Shown: positions 1 to 5,759, counted from the first letter of the stretch. The stretch: 8,139 nucleotides of DNA from Candidatus Omnitrophota bacterium (GCA_023227945.1 JALOCC010000067.1:1-8139); one strand, 5' to 3'. Made by a program: numbers and translations. The notes: generated by a model from the sequence alone, not told the origin.

Positions 1-82
1 TCGCAGCCTCTCTTAACCTTTCAAAAAAACCGGCTTCTTTAATGATTTCTCCGATTCCGCGAAGTTCTTGTTTAAAATTCAT
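1..82 (-). CDS. Start of a gene with the shared N-terminal tag (copy D), partial
   Basis: Only the first 27 codons are inside the window. They begin MNFKQELRGIGEIIKEAGFF and continue ERLREAA, with no stop up to the edge. GGGAG lies 8 bases upstream of the ATG, and 2 bases separate it from the previous stop. The opening matches the tag of copies A, B and C (M-[DN]-[YF]-K-x-E-L, then I-x-x-I-I-K). The product cannot be identified from this fragment. Confidence 0.75.
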   Translation of the reverse strand, partial: MNFKQELRGIGEIIKEAGFFERLREAA

Positions 83-84
83 TT

Positions 85-918
85 TTATCTCCCTAGTCTG
101 TTGACTCTCCATCCCCTCAGTCTTCCGCCGACATTCATCGTTCCGGATGTTCCGACACCGGATACGGCTCTCCAATAATAATTTGTCGGATATGCCAGCA
201 AACGTCCACCCGCCTTGAAAACAGGATTGTCAATCGTCTTATATGCGCGATCTTCCGCGTTTTGTTTAAGAGTAGAAAGCTGTGAAACAATGTCTCCACC
301 CTGTCCTTCTAGAAGCATATCTGCTCCTATCGCGAATATTAAACGGCCTTTCCATAAATCATAGTCTAACAACAATCTTTCCATACATTGTGCAAATGCC
401 AAATCAACAATCACTCCTGCCCAATAATCCGGACAGTTTTCTATGGTATAATACGTCGGAGAACTGTCTTGACCGGCCGAATTAATTGTATTAATCGATG
501 AAACAAGAAATCCGTAAAGAACTTCCGCCGGGAAATAATCAAAACTGTATGAAGCCGAAACATCAATCAGAGGGTTTCCGATTGCGTCCACAGTATCTAT
601 CAAATCATTTCCTGAAATTATTTGGAAACTGGAATTTACATCCGGAAATGTCAATTTCCCCATCTGAGGATCTATTTCGAAAGAATCCGGCATCATCTTT
701 TCATTAGCTCTCACGATTCTTAAAGGCGCTGTTTCTAAAACGTTTCCGAAAGCGAAAAGCCACGTCTTTCTGTCGCTGTCCAGCTTTAAAGGTTCATCAT
801 TGACCTCTATCTGACGGAAACGAAGAAGCTTGGGGGTAAGGAAATCATCAATAAGAGCATTTGCCCTTTCTGATGACAGTACATTCATGGGTATGTAGGT
901 TGAAGGATAATTGGCCAT
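85..918 (-). CDS. Possible neck or head-tail structural protein, 277 aa
   Basis: I do not recognise this 277-residue protein with certainty. The N-terminus MANYPSTYIPMNVLSSERAN leads into a probably beta-rich region (residues ~30-125, with FRQIEVNDEPLKLDSDRKTW and MGKLTFPDVNSSFQIISGND). A helical region follows, with DYFPAEVLYGFLVSSINTIN, PDYWAGVIVDLAFAQCMERL and LLDYDLWKGRLIFAIGADML. The C-terminal ~40 residues are glycine- and arginine-rich (GTSGTMNVGGRLRGWRVNRL). The long hydrophobic helices containing acidic residues, and the position next to other likely structural genes, suggest a connector or completion protein of the virion; this is inference. There are no enzyme motifs. AGGTG lies 6 bases before the ATG. 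The final codons (GGG AGA TAA) carry the ribosome site of the next gene, whose ATG follows after 2 bases. Confidence 0.85.
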   Translation of the reverse strand: MANYPSTYIPMNVLSSERANALIDDFLTPKLLRFRQIEVNDEPLKLDSDRKTWLFAFGNVLETAPLRIVRANEKMMPDSFEIDPQMGKLTFPDVNSSFQIISGNDLIDTVDAIGNPLIDVSASYSFDYFPAEVLYGFLVSSINTINSAGQDSSPTYYTIENCPDYWAGVIVDLAFAQCMERLLLDYDLWKGRLIFAIGADMLLEGQGGDIVSQLSTLKQNAEDRAYKTIDNPVFKAGGRLLAYPTNYYWRAVSGVGTSGTMNVGGRLRGWRVNRLGR

Positions 919-927
919 TTTTTACAC

Positions 928-948
928 CTGTCTCTTATACAATGAGAC
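928..948. promoter_or_regulatory. Leader inverted repeat overlapping a Tn5 mosaic-end-like string
   Basis: The 51-base gap before the 277-residue gene holds GTCTC (930-934) and GAGAC (944-948), a 5-bp inverted repeat with a 9-base loop lying next to the AGGTG ribosome site. On the minus strand the loop reads TATAA-like and TTTTGA lies 16 bases upstream of TATAAG, a weak promoter-like pair. The plus-strand string CTGTCTCTTATACA (928-941) matches 14 bases of the Tn5/Nextera mosaic end. All three readings are tentative. Confidence 0.25.
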
Positions 949-969
949 GGTATTATCAAAACTAATCAT

Positions 970-1227
970 TTAGCTATGACAAAGGCTTTTCAAACGTCTT
1001 ATATTATCCACAAACCGATAGGCATTCACTGTTCCGTATCCTTTGAAGAATAAATCTTTTTTCTTTTCTATTTCGTCTTCTTTTACAAGGAAAATGAAAA
1101 TTATTTTCCCGTCTTCTTTTTTTTCTATACCTTGAAAATTCGCCCTAGAAGAACAAAGGAACGCTCCGAAATACAAGTCAGATGTCCTGTATGTCTTTTG
1201 CGTTCCTTTATCAATCCCTTCTCCCAT
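970..1227 (-). CDS. Small DUF5659-like protein, 85 aa
   Basis: The core TYRTSDLYFGAFLCSSR, followed by FQGIEKKEDGKIIFIFLVKE and a C-terminal helix (NAYRFVDNIRRLKSL), resembles the layout I associate with DUF5659: a T-x-DL-x-x-A-x-L helix, a turn, a strand pair with FxF, and a helix ending in R-x-LK. The function of that family is unknown; members occur in phages and prophages next to FmdB-like zinc ribbons and structural genes, which fits here. The ATG at 1227 is 5 bases after the zinc-ribbon stop. The nearest purine-rich ribosome site (GGGGATGA) is rather far upstream, so coupling to the upstream stop is likely. No membrane segment is seen. Confidence 0.75.
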   Translation of the reverse strand: MGEGIDKGTQKTYRTSDLYFGAFLCSSRANFQGIEKKEDGKIIFIFLVKEDEIEKKKDLFFKGYGTVNAYRFVDNIRRLKSLCHS

Positions 1228-1232
1228 AACAA

Positions 1233-1481
1233 CTATTTCATCCCCGTCCTTGCTGAAAGGTGACTACCGTGCTGTACCTTTCCCGCTTCTACGTTTTTCC
1301 TTTTCTGTTCTTTATTTATTCTGTCTTTTGAAGAAGATACTCCAATGAGAGTCGGGGCTTCAATCAATTTAATAGCCTTTCTTCCACATTCAGGACAAAC
1401 AATATCCCTCTTCATATCCTTCATCAGACAGTTAATCGTCGTTACGGTGTGACAAAATCCACATTCATAACTGTAAAACAT
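1233..1481 (-). CDS. FmdB-like zinc-ribbon protein, 82 aa
   Basis: The product has two cysteine pairs, C7-x2-C10 (ECGFC) and C29-x2-C32 (CPEC), separated by 18 residues, and starts with MFYSYECGFC. The hydrophobic segment after the second pair (RKAIKLIEAPTLIG) matches the layout of the short FmdB-type putative regulatory zinc ribbons. Family knowledge: these bind one zinc ion; their role is poorly known, and phage copies often lie in structural gene clusters. The C-terminus (residues ~50-82) is basic and probably disordered. The start overlaps the previous stop by one base (TAATG), with AAGGGG about 8 bases upstream in that gene. Alternative: a zinc-ribbon nucleic-acid binder unrelated to FmdB. 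Confidence 0.82.
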   Translation of the reverse strand: MFYSYECGFCHTVTTINCLMKDMKRDIVCPECGRKAIKLIEAPTLIGVSSSKDRINKEQKRKNVEAGKVQHGSHLSARTGMK

Positions 1482-2095
1482 TACTTTTTCCCCTTCTTAG
1501 AAACAGCAGGATTCTTTAACGCAACTGACCTTATTTTAAGACCTGCGTTTACCAAAGGTTTCCCGGCTACGTTTCCGGCACCACTTTCGTCTGCAGCCAC
1601 GACTTTCATTTTTATGGGTTTCTGGAGATTTTCTACCTGTTCCTGTAATTCTTCAATTCCAGTAAGGGTCTTTACGACATTGTTTTCTTCAATAACTTCA
1701 AGTTTTTGATCAAGTTCTGGCAATTTAGATCTTGCTGGAAGATCTACATTTTTTATTCCGAGATTGATAACATCAATCAAATCTGCGTCTGAATTGATCA
1801 CAACCATTTTCGGCGCTTCAACCTTGGAAGAGTTTGCCTTCAATCTCTTTTCAATATCGGAAATCACATTCTTGGCGATCTTGTCCGTATAGGGAACAAG
1901 GATTGCTGTCTTAGTGGAAGGAGAAATAATTTTCTTTCCGGCTTCCACTTCTCTGGAAGCATCTTGAAAAATCTTTCCGTTAACTTCCATAGTTCCCTTT
2001 TCAGGATCGAAATTCAATATCTGTCCTCGTGTAAGATTTGCTCCGAAACGAGAGATATTCCACGTTGTCGTTACGACGTACTTTTCAATGTTCAT
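1481..2095 (-). CDS. Probable virion-associated protein with small N-terminal beta domain, 204 aa
   Basis: The N-terminal ~60 residues (MNIEKYVVTTTWNISRFGAN, then LTRGQILNFDPEKGTMEVNG, ending near GKKIISP) look like a small beta-barrel module. From memory it resembles short domains found near head genes in large phages, but I cannot name a family. The middle (AKNVISDIEKRLK, then MVVINSDADLIDVINLG) is mixed alpha/beta. Residues ~135-160 (IEENNVVKTLTGIEELQEQV, then ENLQK) have coiled-coil-like spacing. The tail is lysine-rich (VSKKGKK). GAGG lies 6 bases before the ATG at 2095, preceded by the inverted-repeat cluster. The TAA shares its second A with the ATG of the next gene (TAATG), so the two are probably coupled. 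Confidence 0.82.
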   Translation of the reverse strand: MNIEKYVVTTTWNISRFGANLTRGQILNFDPEKGTMEVNGKIFQDASREVEAGKKIISPSTKTAILVPYTDKIAKNVISDIEKRLKANSSKVEAPKMVVINSDADLIDVINLGIKNVDLPARSKLPELDQKLEVIEENNVVKTLTGIEELQEQVENLQKPIKMKVVAADESGAGNVAGKPLVNAGLKIRSVALKNPAVSKKGKK

Positions 2096-2111
2096 TTTTA
2101 CCTCATTTTTT

Positions 2112-2129
2112 CATGACTGTTAAGTCATG
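2112..2129. repeat. Inverted repeat, 7-bp arms, 4-base loop, before a ribosome site
   Basis: CATGACT-gtta-AGTCATG is a perfect 7-bp inverted repeat with a tetraloop. On the minus strand it ends shortly before the GAGG ribosome site and ATG (2095) of the 204-residue gene. It could stabilise the 5' end of a processed transcript or serve as an operator for a dimeric regulator. Confidence 0.6.
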
Positions 2130-2142
2130 TGCTTTTAAAAGG

Positions 2143-2161
2143 GATAAAGGAAATCTTTATC
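2143..2161. repeat. Inverted repeat, 7-bp arms, 5-base loop
   Basis: GATAAAG-gaaat-CTTTATC is a perfect 7-bp inverted repeat. On the minus strand CCTTTT follows it directly, so it could act as a weak terminator. The 10-bp palindrome CTTTTAAAAG (2132-2141) lies next to it. Confidence 0.55.
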
Positions 2162-2173
2162 ACTTTATTATCA

Positions 2174-2187
2174 CTGTTTAACAACAG
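2174..2187. repeat. Inverted repeat, 5-bp arms, 4-base loop
   Basis: CTGTT-taac-AACAG on the plus strand is a perfect 5-bp inverted repeat. It would be unremarkable alone, but it is one of five inverted repeats in the same 129-base gap. Confidence 0.5.
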
Positions 2188-2197
2188 CGAAATTCAT

Positions 2198-2217
2198 ACG
2201 GGGAAATATTTCCCCGT
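2198..2217. repeat. Perfect 20-bp palindrome
   Basis: The sequence acggggaaatatttccccgt equals its own reverse complement over all 20 bases, centred between 2207 and 2208. It begins 7 bases after the stop of the 156-residue gene. As RNA it would give a strong GC-capped hairpin, but no T-run follows on the minus strand, so it is not a textbook terminator. A 3'-end stabilising hairpin or a dimeric protein operator are the alternatives. Confidence 0.8.
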
Positions 2218-2224
2218 CAGCCTT

Positions 2225-2695
2225 TTAGATGGTTTTCTTTTCTCCAATAACACCACCGAAGTAAGGTCCAGTACCGAGTCTACGGTTATCCGTAGCGGCA
2301 ATCAATGTATCGACCGCCGTTTTTTCAGCATTATTAACTGGGATCTTCTTCAAATCACGGCTTATATGTTCAAGAACTTTGACAAGTACCGGTGCCGGTT
2401 CAACCGCAGTATCACCGACATAGTATGTCAATTTTGAAATGGCCTTGAGATTGAGCTTGTATCCCAACCAAGTCCTTGTCCCGATATATTTGTCTGTGAC
2501 ATCATCCCACTTGCAAATAGTATCGATGAAAGCCTTGATCGCAGCCAATTGAACGTTTGTAGGAAGGGTTACGCGGCTGTTACGTGCGATGTTCCTCACA
2601 TCACGGGCATACTGCCACCAATTGCAATTGGCGACACCACGGACTCCACCTGTCAATTTGCCTTCAACTTCAGGTATGATAATCTGTCCTGACAT
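2225..2695 (-). CDS. Hypothetical protein, possible virion component, 156 aa
   Basis: The product begins MSGQIIIPEVEGKLTGGVRG, then has a tryptophan-containing segment (NCNWWQYARDVRNIARNSRV). A helix follows (NVQLAAIKAFIDTICKWDDV), then TWLGYKLNLKAISKLTYYVG, and a C-terminus ending GPYFGGVIGEKKTI. I do not recognise a family. The soluble mixed composition, the freestanding leader and the location next to probable structural genes make a head or tail component plausible, but that is inference. The ATG at 2695 is chosen because AAAGGTG lies 5 bases upstream; a GTG at 2722 would add nine residues but has no good ribosome site. It is followed by the inverted-repeat-filled gap 2096-2224, so it may form its own transcription unit. 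Confidence 0.8.
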   Translation of the reverse strand: MSGQIIIPEVEGKLTGGVRGVANCNWWQYARDVRNIARNSRVTLPTNVQLAAIKAFIDTICKWDDVTDKYIGTRTWLGYKLNLKAISKLTYYVGDTAVEPAPVLVKVLEHISRDLKKIPVNNAEKTAVDTLIAATDNRRLGTGPYFGGVIGEKKTI

Positions 2696-2700
2696 ATTCT

Positions 2701-2707
2701 CACCTTT
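2701..2707 (-). promoter_or_regulatory. Ribosome binding site deciding the start at 2695
   Basis: AAAGGTG on the minus strand, 5 bases before the ATG, lies inside the longer GTG-initiated frame and favours the shorter product. Confidence 0.6.
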
Positions 2708-2768
2708 GAACTTTTTCCCCACTTCACGGCATTAGTTCTTAAACCGCAAACAATAAAGACCATCTTTA

Positions 2769-2795
2769 CCGTTCAGCCCCTTTGTGGAACGGGCT
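2769..2795 (-). repeat. Overlapping inverted repeats forming two mutually exclusive hairpins in a 5' leader
   Basis: Two inverted repeats interleave. AGCCC/GGGCT pairs 2775-2779 with 2791-2795, and CCGTTC/GAACGG pairs 2769-2774 with 2787-2792. They share two bases, so both cannot form fully at once. They lie about 75-100 bases upstream of the ATG at 2695, between the probable terminator and that gene. No T-run follows on the minus strand, so this is not a simple terminator. A leader RNA switch or protein-binding site is possible but unproven. Confidence 0.45.
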
Positions 2796-2817
2796 TTCAA
2801 TATTTTATCCGAATATC

Positions 2818-2843
2818 AAAAAAATTATCTCCTTTATGAAGAT
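2818..2843 (-). terminator. Probable rho-independent terminator after the small-gene block
   Basis: Reading the minus strand, ATCTTC-ATAAA-GGAGAT forms a six-pair stem (one G-T pair) with a five-base loop, followed by AA and seven T. It begins about 20 bases after the 199-residue gene's stop, in a 167-base gap, where an operon end would be expected. The stem is weak. The GGAG inside it also looks like a ribosome site, but only a few codons follow before a stop, so termination is the better reading. Confidence 0.4.
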
Positions 2844-2862
2844 TTTCTGTTTTATGCTTCAG

Positions 2863-3462
2863 TTAAAATTTAATGGTAGCCTTTTTATAAGGTTCGAAAA
2901 ATGAATTATCTCCTTTCTCAATTGAAATGGGCTTCTCTCCGTGTTTAAATCCCCACCAGCTTGCAAGATTGTTTAGCGTATTTGAAAGTTCAATATCTGA
3001 AACATCTTCTGGTGCTGTAATTATAATACCTTCATGATCTACATTTAGAAGAGACATGTTCTTAGGAAGTTTAGACTTTATAAATTGTTCAGCCATGTTC
3101 TTCATCGCAAAATCATGTTTCGACTTGCTGACATCTGGTGTTATATTGTCATGTTTTGTCCTATTTAATTCGCGTAGAACTTCCAGCAACTTATCGTCAT
3201 TTGATTCCCAGTTAGGAGATTTCTTTAGAGTGTCATAATTTTCACGTAAAACAGTCGCCGCCCAATTAAGAACATCTAGGTGCTTAGGGGTGACTTTAAG
3301 AGTCTGTTGAGAAACGGTTTTGTTATTCTCTGATTTAGACCAACCCCTATCTGTACGCCTATAACCGCTTCCTGGATTTTCCTTATGTTCGGGATCATGG
3401 ATATAATCATATTCAGCGGTTAATATTTTAGCAATTTTATAAATTTCCGCATTAATTCTCAT
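2863..3462 (-). CDS. Hypothetical protein with shared N-terminal tag (copy C), 199 aa
   Basis: The product begins MRINAEIYKIAKILTAEYDY, a more diverged version of the tag seen at 4539 and 3739. A charged, probably flexible stretch follows (residues ~22-55, with HDPEHKENPGSGYRRTDRGW). A helical middle comes next (LDVLNWAATVLRENYDTLKK, then DDKLLEVLRELNRTKHD). The C-terminal domain may be alpha/beta (MSLLNVDHEGIIITAPEDVS, then LSNTLNNLASWWGFKHGEKP). There are no cysteines, catalytic motif or membrane segment, and I do not recognise the family. AGGAG sits 8 bases before the ATG and 13 bases separate it from the previous stop. It is the last gene before a probable terminator. Confidence 0.85.
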   Translation of the reverse strand: MRINAEIYKIAKILTAEYDYIHDPEHKENPGSGYRRTDRGWSKSENNKTVSQQTLKVTPKHLDVLNWAATVLRENYDTLKKSPNWESNDDKLLEVLRELNRTKHDNITPDVSKSKHDFAMKNMAEQFIKSKLPKNMSLLNVDHEGIIITAPEDVSDIELSNTLNNLASWWGFKHGEKPISIEKGDNSFFEPYKKATIKF

Positions 3463-3475
3463 CTTGAGATCTCCT

Positions 3476-3739
3476 TTATTTGATCAATCCAGATTTCAAA
3501 GCCTGAAGAATTTTTTTATAAAGTTTGTCAAAAGTCTGATTATAGTTATCTTCATGGTATTCAAATCCCAAAACCTGATTTGGAATATTCTTCAGCTTCT
3601 GAAGATCTCTAATAGCGATTTCTCTGTCACCTATCAGATACTTTGTGAATGCCAAGGCGACATCTTGTGTCGTTGCAGCGGTCCTTTTCTTCCCATGAAT
3701 CTCAACTGCCAGTCTTTTAAGTTCTATTTTGTAGTCCAT
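3476..3739 (-). CDS. Hypothetical protein with shared N-terminal tag (copy B), 87 aa
   Basis: The product begins MDYKIELKRLAVEIHGKKR and matches copy A at six of the first seven positions (MDYK-x-EL). The rest is a small, largely helical protein (DVALAFTKYLIGDREIAIRD, then LQKLKNIPNQVLGFEYHEDN) ending KILQALKSGLIK; it has no cysteines or membrane segment, and I do not recognise it. The ATG at 3739 is chosen because GGGAG is 5 bases upstream and because it places the tag at the very N-terminus. A start at 3775 would add 12 residues with no ribosome site and would overlap the previous gene by 34 bases. The stop lies just before the AAAGGAG of the next gene. Confidence 0.82.
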   Translation of the reverse strand: MDYKIELKRLAVEIHGKKRTAATTQDVALAFTKYLIGDREIAIRDLQKLKNIPNQVLGFEYHEDNYNQTFDKLYKKILQALKSGLIK

Positions 3740-3741
3740 TT

Positions 3742-4155
3742 TTACTCCCTGAATTCTGATAGATGATCCTTGCAAGACAGATAAGCCAATCCTTCTTTTG
3801 AAAAAGGGATAAGGTTTTTATCTGAAGCGTCTCTTTCCAAAGTCCTACAAGCATTAATAAGATTTTCTTTATCTGAAAACCGTCTCATCGTTTCGTTGAT
3901 GTAGACTTTGATGGATTTATCTTTTCCGTTAGATTCCGCTTCTATTTTGATTCTCGTTTTTTCATCCCGTAACACAAGGATGCAGTGATAGATTCCGTCT
4001 TCACATAAGCTTTTCATTCCCTTTTTGATATATGAGGAATCTAAGAAGCTCTCAAAGAAATATCCAAGAAGCTTGATATCTGCATCTAGCGAATTGCTGT
4101 CGATATCTTTCTCTTCAAAGAAAGATATTCTGTTAAGATTTTGACTAGTCAGCAT
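3742..4155 (-). CDS. Hypothetical protein, 137 aa
   Basis: I do not recognise this 137-residue protein. It starts MLTSQNLNRISFFEEKDIDS and has a likely helical region (ADIKLLGYFFESFLDSSYIKK). A strand pair follows (GIYHCILVLRDEKTRIKIEA), then SIKVYINETMRRFS and a helix with RTLERDASDK. It lacks the N-terminal tag of its neighbours. There are three cysteines but no paired zinc motif. GGGAG lies 7 bases before the ATG, 27 bases after the previous stop. Its final codons GGG AGT AA carry the ribosome site of the next gene, and only 2 bases separate its stop from the next ATG, so the two are probably translated as a unit. Confidence 0.83.
   Translation of the reverse strand: MLTSQNLNRISFFEEKDIDSNSLDADIKLLGYFFESFLDSSYIKKGMKSLCEDGIYHCILVLRDEKTRIKIEAESNGKDKSIKVYINETMRRFSDKENLINACRTLERDASDKNLIPFSKEGLAYLSCKDHLSEFRE
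3745..3749 (-). promoter_or_regulatory. Ribosome binding site deciding the start of the 87-aa gene
   Basis: GGGAG on the minus strand lies 5 bases before the ATG at 3739. It overlaps the last codons of the upstream gene, supporting the shorter start that puts the shared tag at residue 1. Confidence 0.7.
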
Positions 4156-4182
4156 TTGAAAGCTCCCGATTTTGACGGTAGG

Positions 4183-4539
4183 TTATTCTTCCCATTTACC
4201 TGACAGTTGATTCAAAACCTTCTTCTGTATAGAAGAAGGAATACTTTTCCAAGCCACTGGTTTACCAAGCTTCTGATCTTCTTTCCCTGTTGCAAAAACG
4301 GCTTTCCCGTTCATGTCAAACCGAATTAGAGACTTGTCTGTACTTCCAGGTTCATCCCATTCCCTTCCTGTAAGAACAGCGGTAAAACGCTTTAATTGAT
4401 TAGGGTTATCGTAAACCCTAATGGTGTCTGCCTTATACTTAAAATTGTGATCTTTACTGTTCTTTTCCGTATATTCAATTCCGGTTTCTTCAGCCTTAAT
4501 CAATTTCGCGATTTTCATCAATTCTGTTTTGTAATCCAT
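4183..4539 (-). CDS. Hypothetical protein with shared N-terminal tag (copy A), 118 aa
   Basis: The product begins MDYKTELMKIAKLIKAE, one of four related N-terminal segments in this window (others start at 3739, 3462 and 82). The segment should form a short amphipathic helix. The remaining ~100 residues (for example RFTAVLTGREWDEPGSTDKS and KPVAWKSIPSSIQKKVLNQL) form a small basic/acidic mixed domain I do not recognise. There are no cysteines, no membrane segment and no enzyme motif. The start is clear: AGGAG is 7 bases upstream, inside the preceding gene's last codons, with 3 bases between that stop and this ATG. It is probably co-transcribed with its neighbours. The C-terminal part does not visibly resemble the other tagged proteins. 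Confidence 0.85.
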   Translation of the reverse strand: MDYKTELMKIAKLIKAEETGIEYTEKNSKDHNFKYKADTIRVYDNPNQLKRFTAVLTGREWDEPGSTDKSLIRFDMNGKAVFATGKEDQKLGKPVAWKSIPSSIQKKVLNQLSGKWEE

Positions 4540-4542
4540 TTG

Positions 4543-5115
4543 TTATCTCCTGTAAAACTCGACTTCCATCCCCATTTTTTTTGACAGTTCTATCGGATTG
4601 TCGAAAACGTTGTTATCTTCCAATATGACATAGAAACCGAAACCGTCGCCTCCGTCATCCGCGTAGATGCTTCCAAGATGCAGATTTTCATCATCATCAC
4701 TAAAAAGCTTAATAAATCCGAATTCCTTGTCTTCTTTTTTCAATTCTTCCCTTGCGTTGTCAAAAATGTTCTGTAGGCTTTCAATGCCGTCTCGGCTTCC
4801 CCTAATGATTAAAAGGTGATCTCCTTTCCCTTTTATCTTCTTGTCGATAACCTTAAGACTTAACCCTTTCCAATCTCCGCTTTCAAAAACATCGTCCTCA
4901 TTACTCAAAAGAATTTGCCAATCCACTTTCGCCCATCCGTCTCCGTCAAACCCGCCGACATTTTTACCGTCTTTGTCTTGATTATTTTCTTTCTTTTCTA
5001 TTCCGAAACTGTGCCCGCCAATGGCATTCATCCAAATCCTGTCAAAGATTTTATTGAAGGAATTGGTTATCCCATAATCTCCGCACAAAATGAAAACTCT
5101 GTTGTTTCGATCCAT
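4543..5115 (-). CDS. Acidic Asp/Gly-rich hypothetical protein
   Basis: This is a 190-residue protein I do not recognise. It is rich in Asp, Glu, Gly and Lys, with loops such as GGFDGDGWAKVDW and YADDGGDGFGFYVILEDNN separated by hydrophobic strands (VFILCGDYGI, HLLIIRGSRDGIESL). This suggests a compact alpha/beta cytoplasmic protein. The acidic loops could bind metal, but no known motif such as an EF-hand is clear. I chose the ATG at 5115, 17 bases after the GT32 stop. A TTG at 5136 would overlap that stop in TTGA and add seven residues; neither start has a strong ribosome site. The last codons (TAC AGG AGA TAA) contain the AGGAG site for the next gene. Confidence 0.8.
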   Translation of the reverse strand: MDRNNRVFILCGDYGITNSFNKIFDRIWMNAIGGHSFGIEKKENNQDKDGKNVGGFDGDGWAKVDWQILLSNEDDVFESGDWKGLSLKVIDKKIKGKGDHLLIIRGSRDGIESLQNIFDNAREELKKEDKEFGFIKLFSDDDENLHLGSIYADDGGDGFGFYVILEDNNVFDNPIELSKKMGMEVEFYRR

Positions 5116-5132
5116 GTCAATATCGTGATATA

Positions 5133-5759
5133 TCAAATTTTGTTTAAGTGCAGATTCGTCAGGTAATGCCGTATATAAGAATCTTCCCTTTTGGGAACTA
5201 TCGGATTGAATCGACAGTGTAAAAAGTCAAACAGTTCTGGTTTCGTCGCGGCTTCATCAAATGCGCCAATCGTTATTTCCACAGGACATTTTTCTGTAAG
5301 ATAATCTTTAATCCCGAATCTATATCTTGTTTTGTTTTGACTCGCTAAAGCTTGTGGAATAACGGCATGTGTAAGATATCCGTTCTTTTCTTGACCCAAT
5401 ATACAACTATCAACATGAAAGTTTTCCAAAGCGTCTTTTGCCGAAGTCCTATGGCAAGTTGCAAAGGCACCCTTATTAAGAAGCGGTTCCAGATTTCGGA
5501 TAGAACGGGTATCTGTGTCCACCCACACTCCACCGTAAGTTTCCAATAGCCATAACCTATAAATGTCGGCTTTATAAACAAGATTAGGAAGTCTTTCTAT
5601 TTCCTGCGCTAGGACGTGTGCAGAGGGTATCTTAAAGTCGGTAATGAAATCATACGTCCAACTACTCCCCAAGCAATCCTGGTATTCCCTGAAGGCTTTT
5701 TTTGCCCATTCTGGGACTTCACTTCCCGACCAAGCCATAAAAAGAGTTTTCGGGATCAT
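5133..5759 (-). CDS. GT32-type glycosyltransferase with DXD motif
   Basis: This is a 208-residue protein matching the Gly_transf_sug (GT32, DXD sugar-binding) pattern. The N-terminus MIPKTLFMAWSGSEVP corresponds to the family's IPK-IH-x-W-G strand. Residues 63-84 form the hallmark block: K-A-D-I-Y-R, then LLETYGGVWVDTDT, with DTD at 81-83 as the metal and nucleotide-sugar ligand. The histidine in the C-terminal RHYLTNLH segment resembles the family's late conserved histidine. Family knowledge: members are retaining glycosyltransferases of LPS, capsule or protein glycans, and some are toxin domains. There is no membrane segment. The start overlaps the preceding stop (ATGA), with only a weak GAGAA before it, suggesting coupled translation. 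Together with the GT2 gene it may build a two-sugar structure. The sugar and acceptor are unknown. Confidence 0.88.
   Translation of the reverse strand: MIPKTLFMAWSGSEVPEWAKKAFREYQDCLGSSWTYDFITDFKIPSAHVLAQEIERLPNLVYKADIYRLWLLETYGGVWVDTDTRSIRNLEPLLNKGAFATCHRTSAKDALENFHVDSCILGQEKNGYLTHAVIPQALASQNKTRYRFGIKDYLTEKCPVEITIGAFDEAATKPELFDFLHCRFNPIVPKREDSYIRHYLTNLHLNKI

Noticed and set aside
2198..2217. The 20-bp palindrome as a standard rho-independent terminator
   Set aside because: The minus-strand sequence after it lacks a T-run (it continues ATGAATTTCG).
2129..2437. Plus-strand open frames, such as this one and those at 1449-1709, 3464-3766, 5616-5870 and 7603-7935
   Set aside because: They lie antisense to well-supported minus-strand genes, have no good ribosome sites, and their translations look like random low-complexity sequence.
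2769..2795. H-type pseudoknot or preQ1-like riboswitch
   Set aside because: The crossing helices would need zero-base connecting loops, which is sterically poor, and the sequence does not match the preQ1 consensus as I know it. Two alternative hairpins are the safer description.
2827..2834. Orphan AAGGAGAT ribosome-site-like sequence suggesting a lost gene
   Set aside because: The following frames stop after a few codons, and the GGAG forms the 3' arm of a hairpin followed by seven T, so a terminator explains it better.
5345..5581. Minus-strand frame inside the GT32 gene
   Set aside because: It is a shifted frame over the region encoding the DXD motif of a clear glycosyltransferase, with no independent start signal.
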